DNA of 32,154 nucleotides from Candidatus Aenigmatarchaeota archaeon (GCA_016213555.1 JACRAC010000026.1:1-32154), one strand, 5' to 3'; positions 22,910 to 30,474 are shown, numbered from the stretch's first letter. Numbers and translations are program-made. The notes: a model not told the origin generated them from the letters alone.

Positions 22910-23359
22910 ATGCAAAAGCCAGAAAACCCAAATGATTTTGGAGAACTTACAGAAGAAGAAGATATATACAAAGAAAACATTTTAGACCACTACAAGCATC
23001 CTCATAACACAGGATCTCTTAAAGAATATAGTTTTAAGCATAAAGAACTAAACCCTTTATGTGGAGACACTATAGAAATGTTTGTATTATTTGAAAATGA
23101 AAAAGTAAAACATGTAAGTTTTATAGGACATGGTTGTGCAATAAGTCAAGCATCTGCTTCCATGCTTACAGATTATATAAAAAACAAAGATTTGGAAGAA
23201 GTTAAAAATATTAAACGTGATGTAATATTAGAAATGTTAGGAATAAAAATAGGTGTAGTAAGAATGAAATGCGCATTACTTTCATTAAGAACATTATCAA
23301 AAGGGGTTGATAAGTTATCTGGAACTCATAATAAAGATAATATTGGATTATGTAGATAA
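22910..23359 (+). CDS. sufU: SufU/IscU-type sulfur-transfer or scaffold protein
   Basis: 149 residues. AGGTGAT stands five bases before the ATG. The three family cysteines are present: C51 in NPLCGD (with D53), C76 in GHGCAISQASASML, and C121 in RMKCALL. ENILDHYKHPHNTG is the typical N-terminus. SufU accepts persulfide from SufS. Residue K120 before C121 is of the SufU type (IscU has His). The spacing C76 to C121 is 45 residues, close to IscU (about 43) and without the ~20-residue insertion of Bacillus-type SufU. It is thus intermediate between the two. It is in the operon after sufS, fitting the SufS-SufU pairing. Confidence 0.9.
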   Translation: MQKPENPNDFGELTEEEDIYKENILDHYKHPHNTGSLKEYSFKHKELNPLCGDTIEMFVLFENEKVKHVSFIGHGCAISQASASMLTDYIKNKDLEEVKNIKRDVILEMLGIKIGVVRMKCALLSLRTLSKGVDKLSGTHNKDNIGLCR

Positions 23360-23399
23360 TATTTTGACTGCTTTGAAAAATCAGCTATTGGTGAAAAAT

Positions 23400-24152
23400 A
23401 TGAAAGATAAATTAATTATAAAAGATCTATGGGTAAATGTAGAGGAAAAAGAAATATTGAAAGGAGTAGATTTAGAAATAGAATTAGGTAAAACATATGC
23501 AATAATGGGTCCTAACGGTTCTGGAAAATCTACTTTAGCAAACACTATAATGGGTCATCCAAAATATGTTATAAAAAAGGGAAAAATATTTTTGAACGGT
23601 ACAGATATCACAGAGATGAAGACAAACGAAAAAGCTAAATTAGGTCTATTCCTTTCTTTTCAATATCCTTCAGAAATATCTGGTGTTACATTATCAACAT
23701 TTCTAAGAACCTGCTTGAATTCTATAAGAGATGAAAAAATATCTGTTGTAGAATTTCATAAACTAATAAAACAAAAAATGCAAGAATTGAACATGGACTC
23801 TTCATTTAGCAAAAGATATCTAAATGAAGGATTTTCAGGAGGAGAAAAAAAGCGTGCTGAAATATTACAAATGACTATACTGAATCCTAGATTTGCTTTG
23901 CTTGATGAGACAGATTCTGGACTAGACGTAGATGCATTAAAAATAGTTGCATCTGGAATAAACAAACTAAGAGGTCCTAATCTAGGAGTTTTGTTGATAA
24001 CACACTACTATAGAATACTTGAATATATAGCTCCTGATGTTGTACATATAATGTATAAGGGAAAAATAATAAAATCCGGCGGTAAAGAACTTGCAAAAGA
24101 AATTGAAAAGCATGGATATGATTCACTCATACAAGAAACAAAAGTGGTTTAA
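23400..24152 (+). CDS. sufC: Fe-S assembly ABC-type ATPase SufC
   Basis: 250 residues from ATG 23400, preceded by GGTGA. The longer frame back to 23307 only overlaps sufU. Walker A GPNGSGKS is near residue 38, the Q-loop in FQYPSEISG, the signature FSGGEKKRAEI and Walker B FALLDETDSGLD, followed by the switch histidine in LLITHYYR. These are the SufC forms (LDETDSGLD). It powers the SufBC2D complex and has no membrane partner. It ends with TAA directly abutting the sufT ATG. Confidence 0.96.
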   Translation: MKDKLIIKDLWVNVEEKEILKGVDLEIELGKTYAIMGPNGSGKSTLANTIMGHPKYVIKKGKIFLNGTDITEMKTNEKAKLGLFLSFQYPSEISGVTLSTFLRTCLNSIRDEKISVVEFHKLIKQKMQELNMDSSFSKRYLNEGFSGGEKKRAEILQMTILNPRFALLDETDSGLDVDALKIVASGINKLRGPNLGVLLITHYYRILEYIAPDVVHIMYKGKIIKSGGKELAKEIEKHGYDSLIQETKVV

Positions 24153-24458
24153 ATGGTAATGGAAGGAAAAACTTTAGAAGAGAAGGTAATGGAAGTATTC
24201 AAAGTTGTTGAAGACCCAGAACTAAAAATAGATATATGGACTTTAGGTCTGATATATGATCATCAGTTAGATCAAGAAGGTAATCTAAACATAAAAATGA
24301 CTTTTACATCTCCAGGCTGCCCATATGGTCCAATGCTTTTATCAGATATAGAAGAAACCATGCTAGCAGTAGGAATAAAGTCAGTAAAGTTTGATATTGT
24401 ATATGAACCAGTATGGCAACCAAACGATGAAATAAAAGAAATGCTGGGATTACTATAA
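24153..24458 (+). CDS. sufT: SufT-like MIP18/DUF59 family protein
   Basis: 101 residues covering a single DUF59 domain: KVVEDPELKIDIWTLGLIYD near the start, the conserved TSPGCPYGPMLLSDIE (48-64) with one cysteine, and VYEPVWQPNDEIKEMLG at the end. Members (SufT, PaaD, MIP18) help mature Fe-S proteins. Its start ATG follows the sufC stop without a gap, with GTGGT a few bases before. SufT linkage to suf operons is well known in bacteria and archaea, which supports the assignment. Confidence 0.88.
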   Translation: MVMEGKTLEEKVMEVFKVVEDPELKIDIWTLGLIYDHQLDQEGNLNIKMTFTSPGCPYGPMLLSDIEETMLAVGIKSVKFDIVYEPVWQPNDEIKEMLGLL

Positions 24459-24487
24459 TTTTCAGAATAAACTAATACGGCTAAAAA

Positions 24488-24850
24488 ATGAATGATGATA
24501 CGTTCAAGAAAGTAATAGAACTTGCTAGAAACAAATACAATACAATTGAACTAGAAGATGCTAAAAGTTTAATGGAGAAAGAAGAAATATTTCTAATAGA
24601 TGTAAGACCTTCAGATATATATTCTCAAGCACATTTACCAAATTCTATAAACATACCTCTATCAAAACTAGAAAACTCTAAAGACCTTCCAAAAAACATG
24701 GATACTCAAATACTTACTATATGCAACAGAGGAAACTCTTCTTTAGCTGGACTTGTAATACTAAAAGCTCTAGGATATAACAGAGTAAAGAGCATGAATG
24801 GTGGAACACTAGAATGGATTAATAGAGGGTATAAAATAGAACAATCATAA
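24488..24850 (+). CDS. Single-domain rhodanese
   Basis: 120 residues. The domain begins with LEDAKSLMEKEEIFLIDVRPSDIYSQ (read in parts) and AHLPNSINIP (about 48-57). The active-site loop is CNRGNSS with Cys79, which would carry a persulfide. It lies 29 bases after sufT on the same strand and is probably the last suf-operon gene. No clear Shine-Dalgarno is seen. ThiI in this window lacks its own rhodanese domain, so this protein could deliver sulfur to it or to the Suf system; that link is inference. It overlaps the convergent epimerase gene by 6 bases. Confidence 0.88.
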   Translation: MNDDTFKKVIELARNKYNTIELEDAKSLMEKEEIFLIDVRPSDIYSQAHLPNSINIPLSKLENSKDLPKNMDTQILTICNRGNSSLAGLVILKALGYNRVKSMNGGTLEWINRGYKIEQS

Positions 24851-25750
24851 CTTATTCTCAACCATCCATCTTACGTACTTTCTTATTCCTTCTTCTGTTT
24901 TTGTTTGTGGCTTCCATCCTAATTTCTTTATTTTATTTATATCAAGCAAGAAAGAAGGGACGTCTCCTTTCCATCCACCTTTAGCTACCTTTCCAGAAGA
25001 AGTATGTTTAAGTGTTACATTTTCTAATCCCATTTCATCTATAATAATTTTAGCTATACTATCCACAGTTATTTGATAATCAGATCCTATATTATAAATA
25101 TCATTAGTCTGTTTAGCAGCTAAAAAAGTAGCGTCTATAGTATCAGTAATATACAGGTAACTCTTGTTCTGGAGACCATTTCCAAGAATAAGCAATTCTT
25201 TAGGATTCTTTTTTAATTTATGATATAAATCCCAAACAACACCATGATCACTTCTAGGACCAAATATATTTGCATATCTTATAATAACATATTGAATCCC
25301 ATAGAGTCTGGAATACATTTGAATATAATTTTCTCCAGCTATTTTAGAAGCTCCATAATTGCTTATAGGGTTTAGTTCAGATGTTTCAGATATAGAACCT
25401 TTTTTAAGACCATATACAGTAGATGTAGAAGCAAATAATATTTTTTTTATATCAGATTTTCTGCAAGCTTCTAATACATTTATAGTGGCAAGTATGTTAT
25501 TATCAAAGACTTTTCTTATATCATTTGCACTAAGTCTAACATCAGGAAATGCAGCAAAATGGTAAACTATATCTTGCTTATCAAAAATACATTCTTTTGA
25601 TAAATCCTGTTTTATAAAGTTAACATTTTTATTTTCAAGTTTACCTTTGTATGAAGATTTATCAATAATAGTAATGTCATTATTTTTTAAAAAAGAATCC
25701 ATCAACCAAGACCCTATAAAACCTAATCCTCCAGTAACAAGAATTTTCAT
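24845..25750 (-). CDS. NAD-dependent sugar-nucleotide epimerase/dehydratase (GalE-like SDR)
   Basis: 301 residues from ATG 25750 (MKILVTGG); the earlier TTG at 25759 is unlikely. The extended short-chain dehydrogenase fold is clear: GGLGFIGS for NAD binding (about 7-14), D33-type acidic residue in DITIIDKS, VYHFAAFPDVR, STSTVYG, the catalytic NYGASK (YxxxK), and RYANIFGPR. The C-terminal DINKIKKLGWKPQTKTEEGIRKYV is typical of UDP-glucose 4-epimerase-like enzymes. It would supply activated sugars, plausibly for the N-glycans of the sequon-rich surface proteins in this window (inference). The exact substrate cannot be read from sequence. Confidence 0.87.
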   Translation of the reverse strand: MKILVTGGLGFIGSWLMDSFLKNNDITIIDKSSYKGKLENKNVNFIKQDLSKECIFDKQDIVYHFAAFPDVRLSANDIRKVFDNNILATINVLEACRKSDIKKILFASTSTVYGLKKGSISETSELNPISNYGASKIAGENYIQMYSRLYGIQYVIIRYANIFGPRSDHGVVWDLYHKLKKNPKELLILGNGLQNKSYLYITDTIDATFLAAKQTNDIYNIGSDYQITVDSIAKIIIDEMGLENVTLKHTSSGKVAKGGWKGDVPSFLLDINKIKKLGWKPQTKTEEGIRKYVRWMVENKL

Positions 25751-25812
25751 ATATACCAATGGATTTTATTGATATAAAACCTTTTAATTCTGCTTTGAAT
25801 ATATTAGTTAAT

Positions 25813-25920
25813 CCCGAGTTGGCTCAACGGTAGAGCGGTTGGCTGTAGCTTAGTACTGGAGAAATCTCGTGCCATGAATCAGCAACCGACAGGTTGGGAG
25901 TTCAAATCTCCCACTCGGGA
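25813..25920 (+). tRNA. tRNA-Tyr(GUA) with one intron at 37/38
   Basis: The acceptor CCCGAGT pairs with ACTCGGG, discriminator A, no CCA encoded. C1-G72 is the archaeal tRNA-Tyr identity pair. D arm GCTC/GAGC; anticodon arm GTTGG-CTGTAGA-CCGAC (anticodon GTA); variable loop AGGTT; T arm GGGAG-TTCAAAT-CTCCC. A 36-base intron (25849-25884) separates positions 37 and 38. A T-run follows immediately. Confidence 0.94.
25849..25884 (+). other. tRNA-Tyr intron, 36 bases
   Basis: At the canonical position after G37. The bulge-helix-bulge is relaxed: C32-T33-G34 pair with C-A-G near the intron's 3' end, but T35 meets T. GCTG/CAGC is a 4-bp alternative that would compete with the G31-C39 pair. GAG-AAAT-CTC lies inside the intron. 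Confidence 0.75.
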
Positions 25921-25926
25921 TTTTTT
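25921..25926 (+). terminator. T-run after tRNA-Tyr
   Basis: Six T directly after the discriminator base, a common archaeal transcription stop for tRNA genes. Confidence 0.6.
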
Positions 25927-25960
25927 ATTATTCAATTCTTAAACTTCCTTTTAAGAAAAA

Positions 25961-27379
25961 TTATTTTCTACGCTTCTTTCCAGTTATATGTTTATGAATA
26001 TCCTTGAAAGAAAATCCTCCTTCGTCTCGCTCATCAATTCCTATATAGACTCTTTCTGTTTTCTTTGTAGTTGATTTTCCTAAATATCTAAAAGATATAG
26101 ATGCTCTAGGTAACTTCACAGATCCGGTTACAGAGAATAAAGGAACTATCTTATAACTTACAATTCTCTCTTCTCCTCTCTTTAATTCATGGAATTTCCA
26201 AATTAATTCTGTTCCAGCTTCTGTAGTATGTCTAGTAGCCTTTCCACTATCAACAACCTTGAATACAGAAGGAATAAAGTCTCTTATCTCAACATTATTT
26301 ACATTTGAGTGGCTTTTAAATTCTATACCTACTGTAAACTGCTCTCCCTTTTCAACCATTTTCTTTTGTATTATATATTTTCTCATTCCAACTGTTCTTA
26401 ACCTAAATATTATATAGAATAAAGCTAATGCAGCAATCAAAGCTATAGGTATAGGACTATAATCAATACTATACTTGACTAATTTTGTTTCACATACATC
26501 TAAAGGAACGGACCATGTATATGTTTCATTAGATGAATTTGGTGTATCTCCAGAAAAGAATAAAGATCCCCATACATCTTCAGAAACAATTGCCTTACCT
26601 GGAACATTTCCAGTATTTTTTACTGTTATTATAGTAGTTGTTTTAAACAATTCTGTTTTTTGCACTTTTTTAACGTCTGTACTAAACCTTGATTCAACAT
26701 TAAAATCATCATCTATAGTATAAAGAATATTTTCTCCTTCAATAACATCTGCATGAACTTTATAAGAACCTGCTTTAGAACATTCAGGTATTATAAAATA
26801 TTTATCAACAGGTTTGAATTCTTTTGGATCAAATGTAAGTATATCACTGCTGGTCAATATGTTAGATCCCTCAGGACTTGTAACTTTATAAGAAACTTCA
26901 ATACCTACTTTTTTATTTTCATAATTTTTAATATAGAATGTAAGTGTAACATTTCCATTTGGAATCAAATCACCTGAGGCAGAGATATCTTCTATAGCAA
27001 CATTAGACTTCTTAACAATAACAGTAAGATTTTTTGATGTAATTTGCCCTGTTTTTAATGATTCTAATCTTACAACCATTTTGTATAGAGTTGGCTTTGT
27101 TGAGTTATAAGGAGCAAAATATATAGTGGCCTTAGATGGCTCTGAAGATAATACAGGAATATTTGTAGGTATTGTTGCCCATGAAGGCATATTATCTATA
27201 GAAAATACCAAGAAATCATCAATATTACTACTCATAAGAACTTCAACAGATGCTGTATCTCCTGCACTAACAGCAACACTATCACTGCTAAGTTTAAAAT
27301 CAAATGCATGTGCCATAGGCAGTAAAGCTAACGACATTACCAAAACTACTAAAAATAACCCTATATTACCCCATTTCAT
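25961..27379 (-). CDS. Exported membrane protein with Ig-like/COG1361-type domains
   Basis: 472 residues from ATG 27379. This start gives a clean signal peptide (LFLVVLVMSLALLPMAHA, cut near residue 25), and TTTATATATC at 27409-27400 sits exactly right for a leaderless mRNA; the longer frame back to 27424 would cover that TATA box. Three or four Ig-like/NEW3-type beta domains face outside (about 26-305): VTLTFYIKNYENKKVGIEVSYK and TTTIITVKNTGNVPGKAIV are typical. A membrane segment lies at about 310-327 (IPIALIAALALFYIIF). A ~140-residue C-terminal part follows, with EIRDFIPSVFKVV..ELIWKFHELKRGEERIVSYKI, resembling DUF11/CARDB-like repeats, and ends in a basic tail (KKRRK). Placing that domain inside the cell is unusual for such folds. 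Function unknown. Confidence 0.8.
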   Translation of the reverse strand: MKWGNIGLFLVVLVMSLALLPMAHAFDFKLSSDSVAVSAGDTASVEVLMSSNIDDFLVFSIDNMPSWATIPTNIPVLSSEPSKATIYFAPYNSTKPTLYKMVVRLESLKTGQITSKNLTVIVKKSNVAIEDISASGDLIPNGNVTLTFYIKNYENKKVGIEVSYKVTSPEGSNILTSSDILTFDPKEFKPVDKYFIIPECSKAGSYKVHADVIEGENILYTIDDDFNVESRFSTDVKKVQKTELFKTTTIITVKNTGNVPGKAIVSEDVWGSLFFSGDTPNSSNETYTWSVPLDVCETKLVKYSIDYSPIPIALIAALALFYIIFRLRTVGMRKYIIQKKMVEKGEQFTVGIEFKSHSNVNNVEIRDFIPSVFKVVDSGKATRHTTEAGTELIWKFHELKRGEERIVSYKIVPLFSVTGSVKLPRASISFRYLGKSTTKKTERVYIGIDERDEGGFSFKDIHKHITGKKRRK

Positions 27380-27400
27380 ATATCTGTTTGGATTTCCCTG

Positions 27401-27410
27401 ATATATAAAT
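27401..27410 (-). promoter_or_regulatory. TATA box for the exported membrane protein gene
   Basis: ATTTATATAT on the minus strand, centred about 26 bases before ATG 27379. It lies between that start and the stop of the small ORF at 27412. Confidence 0.65.
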
Positions 27411-27411
27411 C

Positions 27412-27540
27412 TTAAGTCAACCACAACTGAAGAAAATTAGGATTTAGAATAAGCATCGCTAAACTTACTTGATCAACAATAGATTGAAGTTTTATATCAA
27501 TTTCTATATAACTTATTGATTTAGTCCTGACATCTATCAT
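27412..27540 (-). CDS. 42-residue hypothetical protein
   Basis: ATG 27540 to TAA 27412-27414. The product starts MIDVRTKSISYIEIDIKLQ and continues as an amphipathic helix (SIVDQVSLAMLILNPNF). GATGAT, close to the archaeal Shine-Dalgarno, lies 4 bases before the ATG. It begins 4 bases after the stop of the interrupted gene and ends just before the next promoter, so it fits as the last gene of the minus operon. No homologue is recognised. It could also be the degraded end of the interrupted gene after a frameshift. Confidence 0.42.
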   Translation of the reverse strand: MIDVRTKSISYIEIDIKLQSIVDQVSLAMLILNPNFLQLWLT

Positions 27541-27544
27541 AAAA

Positions 27545-27802
27545 TCATCTTCTACGACCGTTATCTCTTTGTTCCCTTTCTGGATTTTTTCTCACGTATC
27601 TCCCAACAAGTCTTTTTACATGTCCTACAGGAAGATTTTTTGATCTTGATAAAAATTCAGCAACCTTTTTCTCATTATTATTTTATAAAGCCCTTTCAAT
27701 AGCAGTACAAGCAAATAATCCACTTAAATTACGAGGTAATGTTCCTTCGCTATAAAGTAATCTTGTTGTTTCCACAGAATCTCTTATTTCTGAATATTTC
27801 AT
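27545..27802 (-). pseudogene. Gene interrupted by one in-frame TAA
   Basis: From ATG 27802 (AGGTAA upstream) 39 codons run to TAA at 27685-27683. The same frame continues without other stops for 45 more codons to TGA 27547-27545. Both halves look like coding sequence: MKYSEIRDSVETTRLLYSEG before the stop, and SRSKNLPVGHVKRLVGRYVR, then KNPEREQRD after it. A single base change would restore an 84-85-residue basic protein. Possible readings are a recent nonsense mutation, a sequencing or assembly error, stop-codon readthrough, or just a 39-residue product. The protein is not recognised. It starts 5 bases after the gene ending at 27808, in the same operon. Confidence 0.6.
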
Positions 27803-27807
27803 AATAA

Positions 27808-28158
27808 TTACCTAAAATTAAGAGATCTTCCATTTTCTATTCCTACATAAGGAGACTCTTTCTCAATCATTTCTAATTCAAATCCATCCTGAATTGCGAG
27901 TCCTTTTATGTACATCTTCAAACCTTCTGCTTTCATATGATCTCGATCACTTGAAATATCATTTTTCGGATACAAGGAAACCTTTACCATACCATCTGCA
28001 TATACCACAGTAGCCATTTGACGAAGAAATCCATTATACAATTGGAAAACTGTATCATTAACACCTGTAGCACGTAGTCCAAGATCTCTTTCAGCAGATG
28101 ACGCAACATGTTCTGCCAGACTTGATGAACCGTATACTCTTCCATTTTCAAATATCAT
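27808..28158 (-). CDS. Hypothetical protein in the minus operon
   Basis: 116 residues, not recognised. The predicted pattern is helix (SSLAEHVASSAERDLGLRA), helix/strand (FQLYNGFLRQMATVVYADGMVKVSLYP), helix (MKAEGLKMYIKGLAIQDG) and strand (FELEMIEK), which suggests a small alpha/beta fold. There is no signal peptide or membrane segment. GGATGAT precedes ATG 28158. Arg, Asp and Val are frequent, as in the neighbouring unknown genes. It probably belongs to the operon that starts at 29194. Confidence 0.68.
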   Translation of the reverse strand: MIFENGRVYGSSSLAEHVASSAERDLGLRATGVNDTVFQLYNGFLRQMATVVYADGMVKVSLYPKNDISSDRDHMKAEGLKMYIKGLAIQDGFELEMIEKESPYVGIENGRSLNFR

Positions 28159-28167
28159 ATTATCATC

Positions 28168-28233
28168 CTATTCTCTACAATCTTCTTTCCTATGTTCAAC
28201 ACAAAAATTAAACTCAGAGTTATCTTCTGACAT
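28168..28233 (-). CDS. Possible 21-residue ORF in the operon gap
   Basis: ATG 28233 to TAG 28168-28170, product MSEDNSEFNFCVEHRKEDCRE. It fills the 61-base gap between two operon genes, overlaps the upstream gene's end, and has GTGATC 3 bases before its ATG, although that sequence also codes for the upstream protein. One His and two Cys could bind metal. Weak evidence. Confidence 0.25.
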   Translation of the reverse strand: MSEDNSEFNFCVEHRKEDCRE

Positions 28234-28714
28234 AGTGATCACTATTTAAACGTCTCATAGGAACGTCATCCACTACAACAACGTCCGCAACTGTAGCACC
28301 TGAACCATCATGGTATTTTTCATATTTTCTAGGCTTTAAGACTAGCTCACTATTTTTATCAATTCGTTGATCTTTAGAACCTAAAAGTCTGAATGTTTGT
28401 ACTCTTGAAAATACATTATCTTCTTCACGTTCTCTGTCAAATTCAACAGTAGCAAAAATTCCTCTTGATTCTTGTTCATATAAACATATTACTCTGCCAG
28501 ATACAACATCTTTACTCAAGACATTTTGATAGTTAGTTCTTGATATATCATAACTTAATGCTACTGCACCAATACCTAATGCAAGCAAAGCAGTATTAAA
28601 CGTCTTTTGTAAATTTACTTCATAGGTGAGAACGTCTCCAATGCCTTGTTTATAATCATTTCCTATTTTTCTTACATTTTCATTTAGTTTAGATCTAACT
28701 TTTTCAAAATTCAT
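28220..28714 (-). CDS. Hypothetical protein with one membrane segment
   Basis: 164 residues, not recognised. A charged N-terminal helix (about 1-35) leads into a hydrophobic segment (about 38-55, NTALLALGIGAVALSY). A beta-rich domain follows (about 60-164): VLSKDVVSGRVICLYEQ, GIFATVEFDRER, FRLLGSKDQRIDKN and ATVADVVVVDDVP, with alternating strands and charged turns like a small barrel. The N-terminal anchor could leave the domain outside the cell. GGTG lies before ATG 28714. The motif VVVDD also occurs in the unknown protein at 29838. It follows the exported protein gene at 28727 by 12 bases. Confidence 0.68.
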   Translation of the reverse strand: MNFEKVRSKLNENVRKIGNDYKQGIGDVLTYEVNLQKTFNTALLALGIGAVALSYDISRTNYQNVLSKDVVSGRVICLYEQESRGIFATVEFDREREEDNVFSRVQTFRLLGSKDQRIDKNSELVLKPRKYEKYHDGSGATVADVVVVDDVPMRRLNSDHYVRR

Positions 28715-28726
28715 TTTTCAACACCA

Positions 28727-29194
28727 CTATTTTAAAAAAAATCTCACTTCACTTCTCTGTCCATCATCATTTCCAAATACAGAAGCGTTTAATTTATATT
28801 CCCCAGATTCAGCTAATGTCAAAGTTCTTTGAAAAGATTCACCATCTTTTCTTAAAAATAATGAATGTCTATCTACTGGCGAACCTTGATAGTCAGGAAA
28901 TATAGAAATTTCTCTCCCGTGAGGATAAGTTAAAGAAATTGAACCACACATACCATCATATTCAGGCATAAATAAAACTGATGTATATATTTTAGAAGTT
29001 TTTTCAACAAAAACTTCTCCCAATAAATCAATCTTATCGACAGATTCTATTCTGTATACATCTCCAGTTCTTGGATGTTTTATATTTATTTCTGAAAAAG
29101 GATTGGCAACTTCCGGAGTTTTGGTTCCTCCAAAATAAAGACTTGCTGCCAATACAATACCAGTTGCTGCTTTTGCAATTTTTCTTAAATTCAT
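28727..29194 (-). CDS. Small exported protein, first gene of the minus operon
   Basis: 155 residues from ATG 29194; the frame extends to 29215 but GTGG before the internal ATG and the signal-peptide pattern favour 29194. Its signal sequence is LRKIAKAATGIVLAASLYFGG (read in two parts). The mature part is beta-rich, with INIKHPRTGDVYRIESV, then SLTYPHGREISIFPDY, and ends TLAESGEYKLNASVFGND..RSEVRFFLK, resembling an Ig-like or C2-like sandwich, though no family is recognised. It is divergent from the Lrp gene at 29306 and its promoter carries the 13-mer shared with 14832-14844. Confidence 0.7.
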   Translation of the reverse strand: MNLRKIAKAATGIVLAASLYFGGTKTPEVANPFSEINIKHPRTGDVYRIESVDKIDLLGEVFVEKTSKIYTSVLFMPEYDGMCGSISLTYPHGREISIFPDYQGSPVDRHSLFLRKDGESFQRTLTLAESGEYKLNASVFGNDDGQRSEVRFFLK

Positions 29195-29210
29195 ATAACC
29201 ACTAAATAAT

Positions 29211-29285
29211 AACAATTATATGTAGCTAAGAATATATAATGTTTTCATCAATATAAGCTAAAAATATTAGTTACTTTTAAATATT
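29211..29285. promoter_or_regulatory. Divergent promoter region, copy B (Lrp gene / unknown operon)
   Basis: AACAATTATATGT (29211-29223) is the minus-strand TATA element for the operon starting at 29194. TTTAAATATT (29276-29285) is the TATA box of the Lrp gene, starting exactly 30 bases before its ATG. The two are 52 bases apart, identical to the region at 14832-14906. AGCTAAG and AAGCTAAA lie between them. Confidence 0.65.
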
Positions 29286-29305
29286 AGTATATGTATTTTA
29301 TTAAT

Positions 29306-29818
29306 ATGAAGCAAAAAGAAGATAGTAAAACTAAAGAAATAAACCAAAATTCTTCTATTAAGCATAAAATCGATGCCATTGACAGGCAGATTTTGAATAT
29401 TTTGGCTAAAAATGGAAGAGCTAAACTAACTCAAATAGCTAAAGATATAAAGCTTTCAGTAGTATCTACCAAGAAAAGAGTAGATAAGTTAGAAAAATCT
29501 GTAATAAAAAGATACACTATTCAGACAGACGATAAGATGCTTGGAATAAATACAGGTGTACATATTTACACAAAACTAAAGGACATAACAAGAGACCGCT
29601 ATGATGAATTCATAGCAAAGCTTGTCAAAAATCCAAAAGTTATAGATGTTATCACAGTAATAGGAGACTACGATATCTACATTGTAATGATTGCAAAAGA
29701 TAGGGAAGAAATGGAAGATATGAAATTAAAAATCCGCCAAGATTTCTCAGACATAATAGCAGACTGGAAAGAAGTTATTGTAGCGCGTGTACACAAATTA
29801 GAAGAATATAGTTTCTAG
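29306..29818 (+). CDS. Lrp/AsnC-family transcription regulator
   Basis: 170 residues from ATG 29306, chosen because the TATA box places the transcript start there; the frame extends back to 29291. A polar N-terminal extension (about 20 residues) precedes the helix-turn-helix (IDAIDRQILNILAKNGRAKL..IAKDIKLSVVSTKKRVDKL). The RAM domain has MLGINTGVHIYTKL, then VIDVITVIGDYDIYIVMIAK, and ends with FSDIIADWKEVIVARVHKLEEY. It is a close paralogue of the protein at 14927. It is divergent from the 29194 operon and probably regulates it. The ligand is unknown. Confidence 0.87.
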   Translation: MKQKEDSKTKEINQNSSIKHKIDAIDRQILNILAKNGRAKLTQIAKDIKLSVVSTKKRVDKLEKSVIKRYTIQTDDKMLGINTGVHIYTKLKDITRDRYDEFIAKLVKNPKVIDVITVIGDYDIYIVMIAKDREEMEDMKLKIRQDFSDIIADWKEVIVARVHKLEEYSF

Positions 29819-29837
29819 AAAAGAAGATATTAATATT

Positions 29838-30437
29838 TTAACCAGTTTCTTCATTTGGAAGGTATACAAAATTCCTATCCAAAGAACATCTTTCAATAAT
29901 ATGTCCTACAACACTTCTTATATTTTCAACAGATAAATCATCAACAACAACCAATCCAGGTGCTGCAGCAAATACCTCTTTTTGCATTATTTCTCTTACA
30001 GCATCAGATGTAGCAAATGTTCCTGCATAAGATGTTCCATCTTTTCTTGTAAGAACAACACTTACAAAATCATCTTGACCATAATGTCTTACATCAAGAC
30101 TGTACTCACGATAAAGATCTTGATATTGTGTTAATCTATTTGAAAAAGAATCTGTAACATCAGATCCTTCACGCTTTATATTATATTCTCTATGATGATT
30201 TACTTTTCCAAACAAAACATTACCTGCAAAACTTGGTTTAGGAGTAGGGTTATTCCTAACATGTTCTTGAAAATAATCAGGAAGTCTATTTGAAAATAGA
30301 CTAATAGTACTTGAATATTGACCAGGTAAAATTTGCTGCGAAGGTTCAATACCTTCTCGATAGCATACATAGCCTTGTCTAGCTTCTGCTTCTCCTGATT
30401 TTACATTTACTGTTATAAAACTTCCAACCCAACCCAT
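29838..30437 (-). CDS. Hypothetical protein
   Basis: 199 residues, not recognised. It starts MGWVGSFITVNVKSGEAEARQG, a beta-like stretch. The middle is polar (FSNRLPDYFQEHVRNNPTPKP). The C-terminal ~90 residues look folded: YSLDVRHYGQDDFVSVVLTRKDG, a helix TSDAVREIMQKEVFAAAPG, the strand LVVVDDLS, and a helix VENIRSVVGHIIERC. There is no signal peptide. GGTGTG lies 6 bases before ATG 30437. It follows the 484-residue gene at 30475 by 37 bases on the same strand and is likely in one operon with it. It is convergent with the Lrp gene, 19 bases apart. Confidence 0.68.
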   Translation of the reverse strand: MGWVGSFITVNVKSGEAEARQGYVCYREGIEPSQQILPGQYSSTISLFSNRLPDYFQEHVRNNPTPKPSFAGNVLFGKVNHHREYNIKREGSDVTDSFSNRLTQYQDLYREYSLDVRHYGQDDFVSVVLTRKDGTSYAGTFATSDAVREIMQKEVFAAAPGLVVVDDLSVENIRSVVGHIIERCSLDRNFVYLPNEETG

Positions 30438-30474
30438 TTTTCACACCATATATTATTACTCTATAGATAAAACT

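Noticed and set aside
25359-25565. 68-codon plus-strand frame inside the epimerase gene
   Set aside because: The opposite strand is a clear SDR enzyme with all motifs intact.
26475-27401. Several plus-strand frames inside the exported membrane protein gene
   Set aside because: Shadows of the minus-strand gene; no promoters or ribosome-binding sites.
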